Positions 23,580 through 31,604 of a stretch of 32,561 bases of DNA are shown in pieces. The notes beneath the pieces were generated by a model. The model made no database searches. It was not told where the DNA came from and was given only the letters and a program-made list of their open reading frames with translations. This DNA comes from an uncultured Caulobacterales bacterium. GTDB lineage: Bacteria; Pseudomonadota; Alphaproteobacteria; Caulobacterales; Caulobacteraceae. The position numbers and the translations under genes are program-made. The first letter of the stretch is position 1. Each line of letters opens with the position of its first letter. The DNA is taken from assembly GCA_903837135.1 (NCBI GenBank), contig CAILTK010000054.1, positions 1-32,561 on the forward strand, in the 5' to 3' direction.

Positions 23580-25226
23580 ATGCTGCGTCTGACGGAATTG
23601 AAGCTGCCGCTGGGGCATCCGCCCGAGGCGTTGCGGGCGGCGGTGCTCGAGCGGCTGGGGGTGGACGCGGCGGCGCTGGCGGGGTTCACCGTGGCGCGGC
23701 GGGCGCACGACGCGCGCAAGAAGTCCGCCATCCTGATGGTCTATTCGGTCGACGCGGAGGTTCAGGGCGAGGCGGCGGTGCTGGCGCGCGGCCTGCGCGG
23801 CGTCGGCCCGACACCCGACACCGGCTACCGCTTCGTCGCCCGCGCGCCGGCGGATCTGCGGGACCGGCCGGTGGTGATCGGCGCCGGACCGTGCGGCCTG
23901 TTCGCCGGCTTGATCCTGGCCCAGATGGGCTTTCGCCCGATCATCCTCGACCGGGGCAAGGTGGTGCGCGAGCGCACCAAGGACACCTGGGGCCTCTGGC
24001 GGCGCGGCGTGCTGGACCCGGAGTCCAACGTCCAGTTCGGCGAGGGCGGGGCCGGCACCTTCTCCGACGGCAAGCTCTACAGTCAGATCAAGGATCCGCG
24101 CCATCTCGGCCGCAAGGTGCTGAGCGAGTTCGTCGCCGCCGGCGCGCCGCCGGAGATCCTCACCGAGGCGCATCCGCACATCGGCACCTTTCGCCTCGTC
24201 ACCATGGTCGAGAGTCTGCGCCGCCAGATCGAGGCGCTCGGCGGCGAATACCGCTTCCAGAGCCGGGTCGAGGACTTCGAGGTCGAGACCGGACCCCATG
24301 GCGCGCGGCGGCTGACCGGCCTTGTGCTGCACACCGGCGAGCGGATCGCCGCCAGCCGGGTGGTGCTGGCCATCGGCCACAGCGCGCGCGACACCTTCGA
24401 GCACCTGCACGCGCGCGGCGTGCACGTGGAGGCCAAGCCGTTCTCGATCGGCGTGCGCATCGAGCACCCGCAGTCGCTGATCGACCGGGCCCGGTTCGGC
24501 CCATGCGCCGGCCATCCGGACCTCGGCGCCGCCGACTACGCCCTGTCGCACCACGCCGACAACGGCCGCACCGCCTACAGCTTCTGCATGTGTCCGGGCG
24601 GCACGGTGGTGGCCGCCGCCTCCGAGATCGGCCAGGTGGTGACCAACGGCATGAGCCAGTATTCGCGCAACGAGCGCAACGCCAACTCCGGCGTCGTCGT
24701 CGGCGTCACGCCCGAAGACTATCCGGGCGATCCCCTCGCCGGCGTCGCCTTCCAGCGGCATTGGGAGAAGCAGGCGTTCCGGGCCGGCGGCGGCGACTAT
24801 TTCGCCCCGGCGCAGCGGCTCGGCGACTTTCTCGCCGGCCGGCCCTCGACAGAACTCGGCGCGGTGATCCCATCCTATCGGCCCGGCGTGCGGCCGGCGG
24901 ATCTGTCCACCTGCCTGCCGGACTTCGCCGTCGCCGCCCTCCGCGAGGCCCTGCCGGTGTTCGGGCGGCAGATACCCGGCTACGATCATCCCGACGCGGT
25001 GCTGACCGGCGTGGAGACGCGCACCTCCTCGCCGATCCGCATCCGCCGGGACGCCGCCTACCAGAGCGTCAACACACGCGGCCTCTACCCCGCCGGCGAG
25101 GGCGCGGGCTACGCTGGCGGCATCCTTTCGGCGGCCGTCGACGGCATCAAGGTGGCCGAAGCCGTGGCGCTCGACCTGCTGGCGGCGCAGGAGCGTGACG
25201 AGGCTCGAACGATCACAGTTCCGTAA
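23580..25226 (+). CDS. FAD-dependent dehydrogenase (COG2509 type)
   Basis: The 548-residue protein has an N-terminal ~90-residue RNA-binding-like small domain typical of this group (MLRLTELKLPLGHPPEALR...), then a dinucleotide-binding site GAGPCG (101-106) with LDRG. The motif NVQFGEGGAGTFSDGKLYSQI follows, then SRVVLAIGHSARDTF, and the C-terminal FAD motif GLYPAGEGAGYAGGILSA. Members are uncharacterised NAD(P)/FAD oxidoreductases; substrate unknown. The ATG at 23580 is chosen because the family N-terminus begins there; upstream in-frame sequence is the shadow of ftsW. It is divergent from ftsW with a 102-base gap. Confidence 0.9.
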   Translation: MLRLTELKLPLGHPPEALRAAVLERLGVDAAALAGFTVARRAHDARKKSAILMVYSVDAEVQGEAAVLARGLRGVGPTPDTGYRFVARAPADLRDRPVVIGAGPCGLFAGLILAQMGFRPIILDRGKVVRERTKDTWGLWRRGVLDPESNVQFGEGGAGTFSDGKLYSQIKDPRHLGRKVLSEFVAAGAPPEILTEAHPHIGTFRLVTMVESLRRQIEALGGEYRFQSRVEDFEVETGPHGARRLTGLVLHTGERIAASRVVLAIGHSARDTFEHLHARGVHVEAKPFSIGVRIEHPQSLIDRARFGPCAGHPDLGAADYALSHHADNGRTAYSFCMCPGGTVVAAASEIGQVVTNGMSQYSRNERNANSGVVVGVTPEDYPGDPLAGVAFQRHWEKQAFRAGGGDYFAPAQRLGDFLAGRPSTELGAVIPSYRPGVRPADLSTCLPDFAVAALREALPVFGRQIPGYDHPDAVLTGVETRTSSPIRIRRDAAYQSVNTRGLYPAGEGAGYAGGILSAAVDGIKVAEAVALDLLAAQERDEARTITVP

Positions 25227-25343
25227 ACGTCACCCTAGTCTAGGCGGACCCCGACACTTTGCCGCAGCCGCCAGACGGCTGTCGGCTACAGCCCCGCTGG
25301 ACGTCTGCGGCTCTCTCGTGCTTAACGGCGGGAGAGGGCCGAT

Positions 25344-25631
25344 ATGGATACTGCACCTATCCTTTCGATCTATCGCAGCATGACCGCGCCGATATCGATC
25401 GCAGCGGTCGTGGCGGCCTTGCGCGCCCTGGGCGGCGCCGCCCACCAGGACGCCATCGTCGACCTTCTGGCCTCCCCCTGGGCCAAGGCCGAGGTCGCCC
25501 GGGAGGTCGAGTCCCTGCTGCAGAGCCACCCGGAACGGCCCCGCCTGCTCGAACGCGCCTTCGGCCCCGACTCCCGCCGCTGGCGGCTGACCGGCCAGGC
25601 CTGGGACTATCCGCTGCACGCGCTAGCGTGA
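25344..25631 (+). CDS. Small uncharacterised protein with possible winged-helix fold
   Basis: The 95-residue protein starts at ATG 25344, or at ATG 25380 (MTAPISIAAV). GGGAGAGGG lies just before the first. The body, from AAVVAALRALGG through HQDAIVDLL to RRWRLTGQAWDY, has the spacing of a short helix-turn-helix with a wing-like C-terminal strand pair, but I recognise no family. There is no signal peptide or membrane segment. Codon use matches the neighbours. It lies between the FAD dehydrogenase and the M50 gene on the same strand. Confidence 0.6.
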   Translation: MDTAPILSIYRSMTAPISIAAVVAALRALGGAAHQDAIVDLLASPWAKAEVAREVESLLQSHPERPRLLERAFGPDSRRWRLTGQAWDYPLHALA

Positions 25632-25696
25632 GCTAACCCGCCCTGGGCCAGTTGAATCGGATATAGGCTCAGGCGATGCCGCTCGGCGGGGGACCT

Positions 25697-26515
25697 ATGG
25701 ATCTGGGCGCAACGGCAGCCACCGACCCGGAACCGGTCCGTCCGGAAACCGAGCTTCCCGTCCCCCGCGGCGTCAGCCGCAATTTCTTCCTCCTGATCGC
25801 CGCCTGCGTCGGCCTCGGCGCAGCGCTGGCGCTGGCGCCGCTGGCGGCGGGCGTGCTGACCTTCCTGTTCATCGCCGCCGGCTGGATCCTCAGCGTGGTG
25901 ATCCACGAGTTCGGCCACGCCATCGTCGCCTACCGGGCCGGAGACACCTCGGTCTTGCGCAAGGGCTACCTGACTCTGGACCCGTTGAAGTACACCGACC
26001 TCGGCGTGACCCTCCTGCTGCCGCTGGTGGCGCTGGCCATGGGCGGGATCGGCTTTCCCGGCGCGGCGGTCTATCTGCGCCCCGACCTGATGCGCTCGCG
26101 GATCGGCCGGTCGCTGGCCTCCCTGGCGGGGCCGGTGATGACCGGCGTGGTGCTGGTGGTCCTGTCGCTCGGGCTGAGGGCGCTCCAGCCGGACTCCGCG
26201 CCGGCCCTCTACTGCGCCCTGTCCCTCCTGGCCTTCCTGCAGGCCACGGCCCTGATCCTGAACCTCCTGCCGGTCCCGGGCCTCGACGGCTATGGCGTGC
26301 TGCGCCCGTTCATACCGAACGCGATCCGGACGCGGATGAAGCCGCTCGAGAGGGCCTCCATGCTGCTGCTGCTGGCCGCCCTGTTCTTCATCCCGGGCGC
26401 CTCGGACCTCCTGTTCGCCGCCGCCTTCGCCGTCACTGACGCCCTCGGTGTTCCGCGCGGCGCGGTCGGCTCGGGCTTTCACCTGTTCCAGTTCTGGAGA
26501 TCGGTCGGGGTCTAA
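25697..26515 (+). CDS. M50-type (site-2-protease-like) membrane metalloprotease
   Basis: The 272-residue protein has a Pro-rich cytoplasmic N-terminus, then five or six transmembrane helices. The zinc motif HEFGH (His70, Glu71, His74) lies in the second helix, and the third ligand is the Asp of NLLPVPGLDGYG in a later helix. That is the full S2P/M50 set. Such proteases cleave membrane-embedded substrates, often anti-sigma factors or signal peptides. No PDZ domain is present, which places it with the small Rv/SpoIVFB-like or Rhomboid-independent M50 group. The substrate is unknown. ATG 25697 follows CGGGGGA; ATG 25676 is an alternative. Confidence 0.86.
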   Translation: MDLGATAATDPEPVRPETELPVPRGVSRNFFLLIAACVGLGAALALAPLAAGVLTFLFIAAGWILSVVIHEFGHAIVAYRAGDTSVLRKGYLTLDPLKYTDLGVTLLLPLVALAMGGIGFPGAAVYLRPDLMRSRIGRSLASLAGPVMTGVVLVVLSLGLRALQPDSAPALYCALSLLAFLQATALILNLLPVPGLDGYGVLRPFIPNAIRTRMKPLERASMLLLLAALFFIPGASDLLFAAAFAVTDALGVPRGAVGSGFHLFQFWRSVGV

Positions 26516-26623
26516 CGCCTGCAGCGAGCGGGCCCGAAAATCTCGGCGCTTGGCGCAGGCCGCCGCCTTTGGCTACGGTCGGGCCGACGCGCGCGAATCC
26601 ACCGCGCGGTCTCCAGGTGATTC

Positions 26624-28447
26624 ATGCTCGACCGTCGCCAACTGCTCGCCTCCGCCGCCGCTTCGGCCGCGTCCTCGACCGCTCTGGCGGCGACGGAGCC
26701 GGGCGGGACGGGCCAGGGCCGCAAACTCACCGACCTGCTCGACGCCTTCTGGGCCGAGGAGCTGCAGCGCCATCCCGAGCGCGCAACCGATCTCGGGCTC
26801 GACACCGGCGCCAACGCGGCCTTGAAACACCGGCTCAAGGACGTGAGCCGCGCCGGCATCGCGGGCGACCGGGCCGAGGCGGCGGAACAGGCCCGGCGCC
26901 TCGCCGCCATCGACCGCAAGGCGCTCGTCGGCATGGACGCGGTCAACTACGACACGGTCGCCTACATGATCGAATCCCGCCGCCGGGTGCTGGCGCTCGA
27001 CATGGGCGGGACGGACGGGTTTTCGCCCTCCTGCTATGTGCTGAGCCCGATCACCGGGGCCTATCACGGCGTGCCGGACTTCCTCGAGAACAAGCACAAG
27101 GTCGACTACGCGGCGGGCGCCGACGCCTATCTCGACCGGATGAAGGCTTTCGCCGGCGCCCTCGACGACAATACCGAACGCTTCCGCCACGACGTGGCCA
27201 AGGGCGTCCTGCCGCCGGACTTCATCATCGACATCACCCTGACGCAGATGAAGCAGATCCGCGTCCCCGCCGCGGACTCCCGCGTGGTGAAGAGCCTGGC
27301 CCGGCGGGCGGCGGACAAGGGGCTGCCGGCGCGCTATGGCGAACAGGCGGCGCAACTGCACGAGACCCTGATCCTGCCGGCGCTGGACCGGCAGATCGCG
27401 GCGGTGACGGCGGCGCGGGCGGGCGCCGGGCATGCGCCGGGCATCTCCCGCTTCAAGGACGGCGAGGCCTTCTACGCCGCCAATTTGCGCTACACGACCA
27501 CCACCGCCATGACGCCCAAGGAAGTGCACGAGCTCGGTCTCGACGAGGCCAGGGCGATCGGCGCGCGGCTCGACGTCCTGTTGAAGGCGCAGGGCCTGAC
27601 CCAGGGCTCGCTCGGCGCCCGCATCCAGTCCCTGTTCAAGGACCCGGCCCAATTCTTCCCCAATACGCCCGAGGGCAAGGCCCAGCTCCTGGCCTATCTG
27701 CAGGGAAAGCTGGAGGCGGTGAAGGCGCGGCTGCCGAGCGTGTTCGACCGGCTGCCGCCCTATCGGGTCGAGGCGCGCGCGGTGCCCGAGGCGATCGATT
27801 CCGGCGCGCCCGGGGCCTATTCCGAGCCGCCCTCGCTCGACGGGTCGCGGCCGGGTTATATCCGCTTCAACCTGCACGACACGGCCGAATGGCCGCGCTG
27901 GAACCTCGACACCACCCTCTATCACGAGGGCCTGCCCGGCCATCAGCTGCAGATGGGCCTCGCCCTGCAGTCTACCGAGATCCCGATCCTGCGCCGCAAC
28001 ATGTACCTTTCGGCCTATGGCGAGGGCTGGGCCCTCTACGCCGAGCAGCTGGCCAACGAGATCGGCATGTATGACGACAACCCGCTCGGCCGGATCGGCT
28101 GGCTGAAGGGGCAGATGTTCCGCGCCGGGCGCTGCATCGTCGACACCGGCATGCACACCATGGGCTGGAGCCAGGAGAAGGCGGTGGCGACGCTGGGCGA
28201 GCTCACCGGCGACGCGGTCGGCTTCACCACCCGCGAGGTCAACCGCTACTGCGCCATCCCGGCCCAGGCCTGCAGCTACAAGATCGGCCATACCTACTGG
28301 GTGGCGCAGCGCGAACGGGCCAAGGCGGCCCTGGGCGCGCGGTTCGACCTCAAGGCCTTCCATGACGCGGGCCTGCTGGCCGGCGCCATGCCGCTCGACG
28401 TGCTCCGCCGCCGCGTCGACGACTATATCGCGACGGCCAAGACTTAG
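26624..28447 (+). CDS. Exported DUF885-family metallohydrolase
   Basis: The 607-residue protein has a twin-arginine-like signal (DRRQLLASAAASAA, then ALAA). The DUF885 domain carries HEGLPGH (His434, Glu435, His440), which matches the zinc motif of this peptidase-like family, and further on YGEGWALYAEQLANE, whose Glu is the likely third ligand. The fold is of the M32/thermolysin-like helical type. Members are presumed carboxypeptidases or amidases, mostly uncharacterised. It follows the M50 gene by about 108 bases. A small TCAGG-agt-CCTGA hairpin lies 22 bases after the stop. Confidence 0.87.
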   Translation: MLDRRQLLASAAASAASSTALAATEPGGTGQGRKLTDLLDAFWAEELQRHPERATDLGLDTGANAALKHRLKDVSRAGIAGDRAEAAEQARRLAAIDRKALVGMDAVNYDTVAYMIESRRRVLALDMGGTDGFSPSCYVLSPITGAYHGVPDFLENKHKVDYAAGADAYLDRMKAFAGALDDNTERFRHDVAKGVLPPDFIIDITLTQMKQIRVPAADSRVVKSLARRAADKGLPARYGEQAAQLHETLILPALDRQIAAVTAARAGAGHAPGISRFKDGEAFYAANLRYTTTTAMTPKEVHELGLDEARAIGARLDVLLKAQGLTQGSLGARIQSLFKDPAQFFPNTPEGKAQLLAYLQGKLEAVKARLPSVFDRLPPYRVEARAVPEAIDSGAPGAYSEPPSLDGSRPGYIRFNLHDTAEWPRWNLDTTLYHEGLPGHQLQMGLALQSTEIPILRRNMYLSAYGEGWALYAEQLANEIGMYDDNPLGRIGWLKGQMFRAGRCIVDTGMHTMGWSQEKAVATLGELTGDAVGFTTREVNRYCAIPAQACSYKIGHTYWVAQRERAKAALGARFDLKAFHDAGLLAGAMPLDVLRRRVDDYIATAKT

Positions 28448-28468
28448 AACGCGCCACGAGAACTCAAA

Positions 28469-28762
28469 TCAGGAGTCCTGAACGACAGGAGACACCTGAT
28501 CTGAACATCCTAGACGACGCCGGCCCACCCAGTATTTTGGTCCCTCCCCGCTCATCCAGGCGATAGATTGGAAGGCCGAGCAGTGGGCTTGCGGAAAGTA
28601 CGGCGTTACCAAGAGTGCGCCAGCAAGAATGTCGGCCACGAGCGCAATCAGCGAAAGTGCGCGTATCGCATCCTCAGCGGCAATATACCGATACGAAGAT
28701 CCTTGTTTCAAAATAGCGCAATACACACGTAATGGACTTTTTGAAATGACCCGTCCACGCAT
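28469..28762 (-). CDS. Doubtful small membrane ORF in the AT-richer patch
   Basis: A 97-codon frame with one hydrophobic stretch, ALSLIALVADILAGALLV, and no recognised family. It has no ribosome site and its codon use differs from the rest of the window because the whole patch is AT-richer. Its 5' end overlaps the 5' end of the opposite small ORF. It may be a transferred or decaying gene, or not a gene. Confidence 0.25.
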   Translation of the reverse strand: MRGRVISKSPLRVYCAILKQGSSYRYIAAEDAIRALSLIALVADILAGALLVTPYFPQAHCSAFQSIAWMSGEGPKYWVGRRRLGCSDQVSPVVQDS

Positions 28763-29042
28763 AAACCGAGCGCGAACATCGGCGATCTTGTCTTGGTGTG
28801 TCCCGCTATTTTTGCTTGCGGCCGGCGCCTGTATTCTCGTCTATGGTTTGGCCCAGGTGGCGGGATCTTCGATTCCCTACCCAGATCCGAGACCAGACCT
28901 GCTTGTATATCAACGCGGTCAAATCCACGCCGCATCATTCACGGCGTTTGCCGGCGCCGGGCTTCTGGCGGCCGCCGCACTCTGGCTTGGATGGCGATTG
29001 TTTCGCCGAAGACAAACGCGTGGCGTGAACCGACATCCTTGA
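28746..29042 (+). CDS. Small two-helix membrane protein of unknown function
   Basis: The 98-residue product has two hydrophobic helices (about 13-33 and 65-83) around a polar, proline-rich loop. The N-terminus is basic (MTRPRINRAR) and the C-terminus is Arg-rich (RLFRRRQTR). No family is recognised. Codon choice (CGA, AGA, TTG, CTA, TAT, GTA) is unlike that of neighbouring genes, which points to recent acquisition or relaxed constraint. The ATG at 28746 has no good ribosome site; the frame is open back to 28629 but that part is not convincing. Confidence 0.5.
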   Translation: MTRPRINRARTSAILSWCVPLFLLAAGACILVYGLAQVAGSSIPYPDPRPDLLVYQRGQIHAASFTAFAGAGLLAAAALWLGWRLFRRRQTRGVNRHP

Positions 29043-29354
29043 CGCGGGGGCTTCGCACTAACGCGGGCCGGTCGGGCGAGCGGAAAAAATCCCAAAGGGC
29101 TTCGATGCTGACGTCGGCCGCCGACGTCGCCCGTTCGACGCCGTATGCTCCGCGCAACGGATCGGCGCGGCCCGCGCCTGATCTCCACACGCCGCCCGCC
29201 GCGTCTTCCCGCGCCAACAGGCCCGCGAGCGCGCCAGCCGGTCTGGGTCGTTCCAAGGGCGGTGAGTGGACCTTCGCAGGACTGGCCTTGTCGGGCGGTC
29301 GGCGGGTAGAGCCGCCAGAGTAATATTCCCGGACGTGAGATTTAATCATCGGCG
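29043..29354. other. 312-base stretch without a supported gene
   Basis: Open frames exist on both strands but none has a ribosome site, a recognised domain or a sensible start. It contains the palindrome GACGTCGG-ccg-CCGACGTC at 29111-29129. The composition returns gradually from AT-richer to the high-GC norm. Confidence 0.45.
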
Positions 29355-29591
29355 TTACGGACGCGGTCCCGGTGCACCGGCGCCGGTGTTGCGAGCCTCG
29401 ACTGCCCCCGGTTCCCGGCCTTCACGCATTTCCAGCTGCAGACGCGCCACCTCCCGTTCGAGGCGCTCGATCCGATCGAGCGAATAGTCGAAGCTGGTGG
29501 ACTCCATCGCCTGCAGGAAGGCGCCGAAGGCCGCGAGGGCGCGGCGAAGTCTCCCCTGCGCTGGGACCGAAGGGCTGGCTGCTTTCGTCAC
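29355..29591 (-). CDS. Small coiled-coil protein
   Basis: The 78-residue product starts at GTG 29591, preceded by GAGGA seven bases upstream. Residues about 30-60 (DYSLDRIERLEREVARLQLEM) have a heptad pattern with Leu and Ile, so a short coiled coil or helical hairpin is likely. The C-terminus is Gly/Ala/Pro-rich. No signal peptide or family is recognised. It lies on the same strand as the SDR gene to its right, 82 bases downstream of its stop. Confidence 0.62.
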   Translation of the reverse strand: MTKAASPSVPAQGRLRRALAAFGAFLQAMESTSFDYSLDRIERLEREVARLQLEMREGREPGAVEARNTGAGAPGPRP

Positions 29592-29673
29592 CGGAATGTC
29601 CTCATTGGCGAAGAAGAACCTGGGCCCCCGCCGCGCGCGCTTGCGGCCTGAGCGGCGGACGACACGGCGACGC

Positions 29674-30375
29674 CTAGAATCGCTCTGTCCACGGACGAAG
29701 GTCGATTTCGTGCGACCAGGCGTTTCTCGGCTGGGCCAGGACGTCGATATAGGTCTGGGCGATGGCGTCGGGATCGAGCGTGCTGTCGGGCTGATCGCTC
29801 GGATCCGGCCGGCGCGACGAGCGGACGCCCCCGTCGATGTTGAAGTGGGCGACGTGTATCCCCTTCGGGCCCAGCTCTCTGGCAGCGCTCTGAGCGAGCC
29901 CCCGAAGGCCGAACTTGCCCATGGCGAAAGCCGCCGATTGGGCGAAGCCCTTCATGCCGGCGCTCGCGCCGGTAAAGAAGATCGCCCCACGCCCTTTTGG
30001 CTCCATTCGTTTGGCGGCCTGCTGAGCGGCCAGGAAGGCGCCGAACGCGGTTATGGCGATCGCCTGCTCGACCGCGGCGGGATCGACGCTCGACAGCGGA
30101 CCTGCGACGCGCGCGCTGGCGTTGTAGATCACGACGTCCGGCTCGGCGACCTGGCGCTCCATATCCACGAACAGCTGAGCCACGGCGTCCGGCTGGGCGG
30201 CGTCCACGGCGAAGACGGCGGCGTCGGTCTCCTCCGCAAGCGGCCCCAGCTTTTCCACGTCGCGAGCGGCGAGGCCGACGTGCAGGCCGATCTTGGACAG
30301 GCGCCGCGCCAGCGAGGCGCTGACGCCCGGTCCGGCGCCGATGATCAGCGCGCAGCGATAGGGGAAGTCGGCCAT
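29674..30375 (-). CDS. SDR-family protein with Phe in place of catalytic Tyr
   Basis: The 233-residue protein has a Rossmann fold with an altered cofactor motif IGAGPGVSASL (usual TGxxxGIG) and YNAS (85-87) in place of NNAG. Ser138 in GASAG and Lys154 are kept, but the catalytic Tyr of YxxxK is Phe150 (FAMGK). The later stretch GLAQSAARELGPKGIHVAHFNIDGG matches a known subgroup of SDRs in which this substitution recurs (from memory). It could be a low-activity or non-redox binder of NAD(P). It lies downstream of the canonical SDR on the same strand, 162 bases apart. Confidence 0.86.
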   Translation of the reverse strand: MADFPYRCALIIGAGPGVSASLARRLSKIGLHVGLAARDVEKLGPLAEETDAAVFAVDAAQPDAVAQLFVDMERQVAEPDVVIYNASARVAGPLSSVDPAAVEQAIAITAFGAFLAAQQAAKRMEPKGRGAIFFTGASAGMKGFAQSAAFAMGKFGLRGLAQSAARELGPKGIHVAHFNIDGGVRSSRRPDPSDQPDSTLDPDAIAQTYIDVLAQPRNAWSHEIDLRPWTERF

Positions 30376-30537
30376 TGGGTCTTCCTTGTTGTCTCAAATC
30401 TACGGAGCCGGGTGGCTGGAAGCATGCGCGACCAGGCGGAAAGCGTAGGCGTCGCCAGCCGGGATGACCGAAACTGTCGTTGCGGTCGATCAAAATGCGA
30501 GACGCCCATCGATTTGAGGGGCGACGTCGCGCGGACC

Positions 30538-31284
30538 TCAGAGTTGCGACCAACCTCCGTCGACCGGGAGTTCGAGGCCGGTCGTGAAGGTCGCGTCGAA
30601 GGCGAGGAAGAGCACGGCCTTGGCGACTTCCTCCGGCTTTCCGAAGCGCTTCATCGGAACGGCTTCGGTCATCTGCGCCATGAGCTGGTCGGCGGTCGCT
30701 TTATCGGGAAACGCCTTGCCGATGATCGGCGTCTCGGTGGGGCCGGGCGACACGGCGTTGACGCGGATCCCCCGCGGGAGCAGCTCAGCGGCGAACGTCC
30801 GCGCGAAGGATCGCAGCGCAGCCTTGGCCCCTCCATAGGCGGCGATCAGCGGCATCCCCTTGATGTTCGCGGTCGAGGTGGTGAGGACGATAGACCCTCC
30901 CTGGCTCAGCAGCGGCGAAAGCTTCTGAACCGCGAAGAATGGTCCCTTGGCGTTCAGGTTGAACATCTCGTCGAAGGCCGCCTCGGTCGTGTTCTCGAGA
31001 GGGGCGAAGACGCTGAACCCGGCGTTGACGAAGAGCAGGTCGAAGGTGTCGAACTCGGCCTTCACCCGGGAGGCGAGGGCGTCGATGTCCGTCAACGAGC
31101 GCGCGTCGCTCGAAACCACGACACCGCCCTCCCCCAGCTCTGTTCGCGCCGACTCCAGGCCGGCCTGCGAGCGACCCGTCACCAGAACGCGCGCGCCCCC
31201 ACCGACGAGCATCTTCGCCGTCGCCAGCCCTATGCCGCTCGTGCCGCCGATGATCACCGCCCGCTTCGCTTCGTACCGCTGCAT
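30538..31284 (-). CDS. Short-chain dehydrogenase/reductase (classical SDR)
   Basis: The 248-residue protein is a classical SDR: GGTSGIG (13-19) for NAD(P), NAG at 87-89, Ser137, and Tyr150-x-x-x-Lys154 in YGGAK. It ends with LPVDGGWSQL, as is usual. It should oxidise an alcohol or reduce a carbonyl; substrate unknown. ATG 31284 follows GGAG, so the longer frame to 31527 is rejected. A TTGACC-N17-TATCGT promoter lies upstream. The divergent TetR gene and shared control region suggest repression by that regulator. Confidence 0.92.
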   Translation of the reverse strand: MQRYEAKRAVIIGGTSGIGLATAKMLVGGGARVLVTGRSQAGLESARTELGEGGVVVSSDARSLTDIDALASRVKAEFDTFDLLFVNAGFSVFAPLENTTEAAFDEMFNLNAKGPFFAVQKLSPLLSQGGSIVLTTSTANIKGMPLIAAYGGAKAALRSFARTFAAELLPRGIRVNAVSPGPTETPIIGKAFPDKATADQLMAQMTEAVPMKRFGKPEEVAKAVLFLAFDATFTTGLELPVDGGWSQL

Positions 31285-31336
31285 GCCATTCTCCTCGCGA
31301 CGTCCGGGTCGCTTCGCTATTTTTGAACTATTTGGT

Positions 31337-31365
31337 ACGATATTTGGTCGGGCGGCTGCGGTCAA
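31337..31365 (-). promoter_or_regulatory. Promoter of the classical SDR gene (in repeat copy A)
   Basis: On the minus strand TTGACC (31365-31360) and TATCGT (31342-31337) are 17 bases apart, a sigma70-like arrangement about 50 bases before the SDR ATG. GAACTAT elements lie on both sides. Confidence 0.55.
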
Positions 31366-31538
31366 GGATTTTAGAACTATCCGTTTCGGAATAGCGTGCA
31401 GACCTGCCGGCGGGGGCCTGCTGGTGGGCGCGATCCTGAAAACGCTTGGCGCATCGGCTCCATTGGGCCGGTGAAGTTCTCGTGCGCCGGGGTGAAGACT
31501 TCCCCGAGGCCGGAGGCCGGGCCGCAAACAGGGCCCGG

Positions 31539-31567
31539 TTGCTAATTTAGAACTATTCAGTTATATA
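31539..31567 (+). promoter_or_regulatory. Promoter of the tetR gene (overlapping repeat copy B)
   Basis: TTGCTA (31539-31544) and TATATA (31562-31567) are separated by 17 bases. The near-palindrome at 31548-31565 covers the spacer and -10, an ideal place for autorepression. Confidence 0.5.
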
Positions 31568-31589
31568 TTGACCCGAAGGTTACGGTCAA
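31560..31589 (-). promoter_or_regulatory. Second leftward promoter-like element (in repeat copy B)
   Basis: TTGACC (31589-31584) and TATAAC (31565-31560) lie 18 bases apart on the minus strand, mirroring the SDR promoter in copy A. It overlaps the tetR promoter and could give the SDR gene a long leader or interfere with tetR. Confidence 0.4.
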
Positions 31590-31604
31590 GGAACTTCGAA
31601 CTTA

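Larger units (their letters stand above)
31321..31604. repeat. Diverged 60-base direct repeat in the SDR/tetR control region
   Basis: Copy A (31321-31380) and copy B (31546-31604) align over their whole length with one gap, about 41 of 59 bases identical by hand. Both begin TTT(T/A)GAACTATT and share CGGTCAAGGA (31359-31368, 31583-31592). GAACTAT occurs at 31325, 31374 and 31550. Copy B also holds the near-palindrome TAGAACTATTCAGTTATA (31548-31565). The 165 bases between the copies hold no recognisable gene. The repeated units are good candidates for TetR operators. Confidence 0.6.

Noticed and set aside
23478..24989. 500-codon extension of ftsW on the minus strand
   Set aside because: It is the opposite-strand shadow of the FAD dehydrogenase, whose motifs are clear; FtsW is complete from the ATG at 23477 with a ribosome site.
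25234..25244. CCTAG-t-CTAGG palindrome after the FAD dehydrogenase
   Set aside because: Only five bases per arm, no T-tract; too short to support as a terminator.
28939..29349. 136-codon ORF on the minus strand
   Set aside because: No ribosome site, no family, and it runs into the plus-strand two-helix ORF.
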